In this document: positions 6,403 through 8,497 of the stretch, in pieces
How positions within the stretch are numbered: position 1 is the stretch's first letter
How the letters are laid out: each line of letters starts with the position of its first letter
NCBI GenBank assembly: GCA_021796055.1
Contig: JAJYOS010000235.1
Location: forward strand, 1 to 8,497
Reading direction: 5' to 3'
Length of the DNA: 8,497 nucleotides
From: Bacteroidota bacterium
GTDB lineage: Bacteria; Bacteroidota; Kryptoniia; Kryptoniales; JAKASW01
Program-made: the position numbers and the translations under genes
Notes under the pieces: model-generated
The model's input: the letters and a program-made list of their open reading frames with translations, nothing else
Database searches by the model: none
What the model was told of the DNA's origin: nothing

Positions 6403-8497
6403 TTAAGAAATGGTCTTCATTCTGGAGACAAAAATCTCTGCTATGAGGAATATCAAAGCGGCGCCGGCAAAGAGCGATGACAAGTCCTCGCCGCGCCTGA
6501 GCCTATCGACCGACTCGACTGTATTCTTGCCTCCCTGCACGATATAAACGTTGTCGGATGAGAAGCCTATCTTTCGTGCGAAGTTCTTGATGCCGGAGTC
6601 AGACTCCTGGGCGAGATCGGATTCGCGCGGATTTATGTTAACCGAGATGTCAGTAAGCGTATCCCTGCCGACAAGGGCGTAAGTTCCAAGCCTGTCAAGA
6701 TCGTGAAAAGTAAAGCGCGCCGTCCCTCCGACATATTCGGGCACAACTTCAGACCTATCTCCTGACGGGAAGACAAGTGACGCGGATTTTATGCCTCCAC
6801 CGGAGTAACGGAACGTCGCCTCCTCTCCAGCGTACACCTGTGCCGGCCTGCGGCTCACCGCCGCGGAGTAAAACAGAGCCCGCTGTACCACCACCGGAAA
6901 AAATGGTGAGACAGGAAAAGTCGACGATGCGGTGTCTGGTCCGGATGCGATGGCAAAGGCGAAACCGTTTTCCACTTCCCTGTCGAGGAGAAATGGACCT
7001 GATGATGTGCTCATTAGAATATGAGCAAATGGGTTGGCCTCAATTTCGACGCCACGCAAAATCTTGGTCACGAGGCTTCGCTTGATCTTCTCGGCGCCCT
7101 GCCCGGTCGAGAAGATCCCCGAAAAGAATTTATCGGAAACATTGACATGCTCAAGACTCAGGAATGAGTTCCCCGTTCCAGACCATAGTCCCTTGACCAC
7201 CCCTATTTTCAAGCCTTCGACGAGAGGAACATAGGCGCTAACTTCATCGGGTTTCGGGGCGAAGAGAATCGCGCCGCCGCCTGCTTCGACAAACCGCCTC
7301 ACTTTAGTAGCGAACCCTAGGCCTAATCCGGAAGGCCCGGCCGTTGACGGATAGGACTCAACCACGACCACATCCACGCCGGCGAGATTCATGTACACGA
7401 AATTATCCGGAGTCACAACCCTCAAGTCGATCGCGGTAGAAGTATCCATTACCGCCTGCGCGGCACGGAGCACGAAGTCGCTCCCCCGGGGGCTCTCACT
7501 GACGACAACGACATTAAGTCTCTGGATCGCGTAAAAAGCAAAGTAGTAATTGTTATCGCGCTGGATCGAGTTATCGTCGATCCGCACACTTCCCTCGTGA
7601 AAGCCGCCGGAGGGCACGCTAAATGCCAGCTTGACCGGGCGCGAAACGCCCGCCCCGACATCAACTACCGACTGCGCGACCTTCTTCCCATCTATAAAGA
7701 GGCTAACGACAATGCCGCTCTTGTCCGAGCCGTCGTTGTTAACCACGGTCGCTTCAACTTCCGAGGGTAAGTTGACCTCTACCACGGGGTTGAGCATCTT
7801 CACGCCTGAGACGGAAAGATTATCGTTCGGCGATTCATCCATTCGTACGAAAAATATCCTGGTGTTCAGGGGGACATCAGCAGGTGTTACCTTCTCGAAC
7901 TCGCCACGCTGCATATCACCAACGATGTAAATTTCCCTGTCGACATAACCTGAACTTCTGAGCTTCGAGAGCGATTCGTCAATAGCCGCGTCGTAGTTAC
8001 GGCTCACGTTGGAAGGCCTCGACCTCAACACCAAATTAGAAAGAGTCCCTGGAGTAAGGGATGACGCAGCCGCGCCTGTGTCGCCCGCTGATGACGTAAG
8101 GACTAAGGCGGCATCGTCGCCGTTGTGAAGGTTGTTCAGCAGCGCGGCCGAAACCGTCCTGATCTGCGATGCTATTTCGCCGTACGCGTTTCGGGCCGTG
8201 GTCGACGGAGAATTATCGACAATCATGACAGCAAACGTCTTTGAATTTGTCCCGAGGAATCCCTTCACAGCCGGGCGGGAAAAGGCAATGACGAGAGACG
8301 CGATGGCGAGAGTACGGAGGAGAAGGAGCAGATAATCTCGAAGCTTCACGCGCTTGGCGGAAGCGTGCTGTATCTCCTTAAGGAATCTTATTGAAGAAAA
8401 GTCTACCCGTCTCAGCTTCTTAAGCTGCAGGAGATGAATGAGTAACGGAATCCCCGCCGCGATCAGCCCGATAAGGACGAGCGGATTGAGAAACGTC
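6403..8497 (-). CDS. BatA/vWA-domain membrane protein, 5' end cut by window edge
   Basis: 697 residues are visible. The frame stays open to the window edge and begins TFLNPLVLIGLIAAGIPLLI, the typical start of the BatA (aerotolerance regulator) N-terminal domain. The GTG at 8349 is thus internal. Base 8497 could be the last base of an ATG directly before TFLNP, so the true start is probably 2 nt outside. Domains are two N-terminal membrane helices (about 2-22 and 53-72); a vWA-like domain from about 86 with a MIDAS-type DNSPS (94-98) and GDMQ near 193; an Ig/CARDB-like segment (about 235-310); a class I glutamine-amidotransferase-like fold (about 326-420, VDVVVVESYPS and AGGGAILFAP) without an obvious catalytic cysteine; the NINPRESDL motif (about 620-628); and a C-terminal helix (about 672-688). 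Such proteins occur beside MoxR/DUF58 genes in FCB bacteria. Those genes may lie upstream, outside the window. Precise function is unknown. Confidence 0.85.
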   Translation of the reverse strand, partial: TFLNPLVLIGLIAAGIPLLIHLLQLKKLRRVDFSSIRFLKEIQHASAKRVKLRDYLLLLLRTLAIASLVIAFSRPAVKGFLGTNSKTFAVMIVDNSPSTTARNAYGEIASQIRTVSAALLNNLHNGDDAALVLTSSAGDTGAAASSLTPGTLSNLVLRSRPSNVSRNYDAAIDESLSKLRSSGYVDREIYIVGDMQRGEFEKVTPADVPLNTRIFFVRMDESPNDNLSVSGVKMLNPVVEVNLPSEVEATVVNNDGSDKSGIVVSLFIDGKKVAQSVVDVGAGVSRPVKLAFSVPSGGFHEGSVRIDDNSIQRDNNYYFAFYAIQRLNVVVVSESPRGSDFVLRAAQAVMDTSTAIDLRVVTPDNFVYMNLAGVDVVVVESYPSTAGPSGLGLGFATKVRRFVEAGGGAILFAPKPDEVSAYVPLVEGLKIGVVKGLWSGTGNSFLSLEHVNVSDKFFSGIFSTGQGAEKIKRSLVTKILRGVEIEANPFAHILMSTSSGPFLLDREVENGFAFAIASGPDTASSTFPVSPFFPVVVQRALFYSAAVSRRPAQVYAGEEATFRYSGGGIKSASLVFPSGDRSEVVPEYVGGTARFTFHDLDRLGTYALVGRDTLTDISVNINPRESDLAQESDSGIKNFARKIGFSSDNVYIVQGGKNTVESVDRLRRGEDLSSLFAGAALIFLIAEIFVSRMKTIS

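Noticed and set aside
6358..6405. BatA/vWA gene and hflX share a reading frame, separated by one TAA and 15 sense codons
   Set aside because: A readthrough fusion was considered, but the linker shows no recoding signal and HflX is complete from its GTG. One-in-three chance explains the shared frame.

Overview
All seven genes in this 8.5 kb window lie on the minus strand, so the biological reading order runs from 8497 down to 1. The gene set suggests a bacterium of the Bacteroidota/Ignavibacteriota (FCB) group: a BatA-domain/von Willebrand factor A protein next to hflX, a secreted alpha/beta hydrolase, and roughly balanced base composition. This placement is an inference from gene content. No rRNA or marker gene is present to prove it.

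Layout in transcription order: (1) a large membrane-anchored BatA/vWA protein (8497-6403) whose first codon is cut by the window edge; (2) hflX, a ribosome-associated GTPase (6357-5062), 45 nt after it; (3) a small unknown multi-pass membrane protein (5043-4636), 18 nt after hflX and with its own Shine-Dalgarno. These three probably form one transcript. A 371-nt gap (4635-4265) follows. It holds an imperfectly explained inverted repeat and then a promoter/operator region. (4, 5) A two-gene sdpR-sdpI type operon (4264-3333) follows, with ATGA start/stop overlap: an ArsR-family repressor and a six-helix DUF1648/SdpI membrane protein. A perfect 9-bp palindrome sits just upstream and is a good candidate autoregulatory operator. 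(6) A secreted alpha/beta hydrolase with a DUF3887-like N-terminal domain (3206-1782). (7) A group II PLP-dependent decarboxylase (1556-60), preceded by a strong hairpin (1707-1729) and by a leader segment that could pair with its Shine-Dalgarno.

The window is mostly ordinary chromosomal content. There are no mobile elements, CRISPR arrays, RNA genes or clear defence genes. No clearly new multi-gene system was found. The best leads are small: an AT-hook-like basic tail on the decarboxylase, possible Shine-Dalgarno sequestration in its leader, the sdpR operator palindrome, and an SdpRI pair with no SdpABC toxin genes in view.
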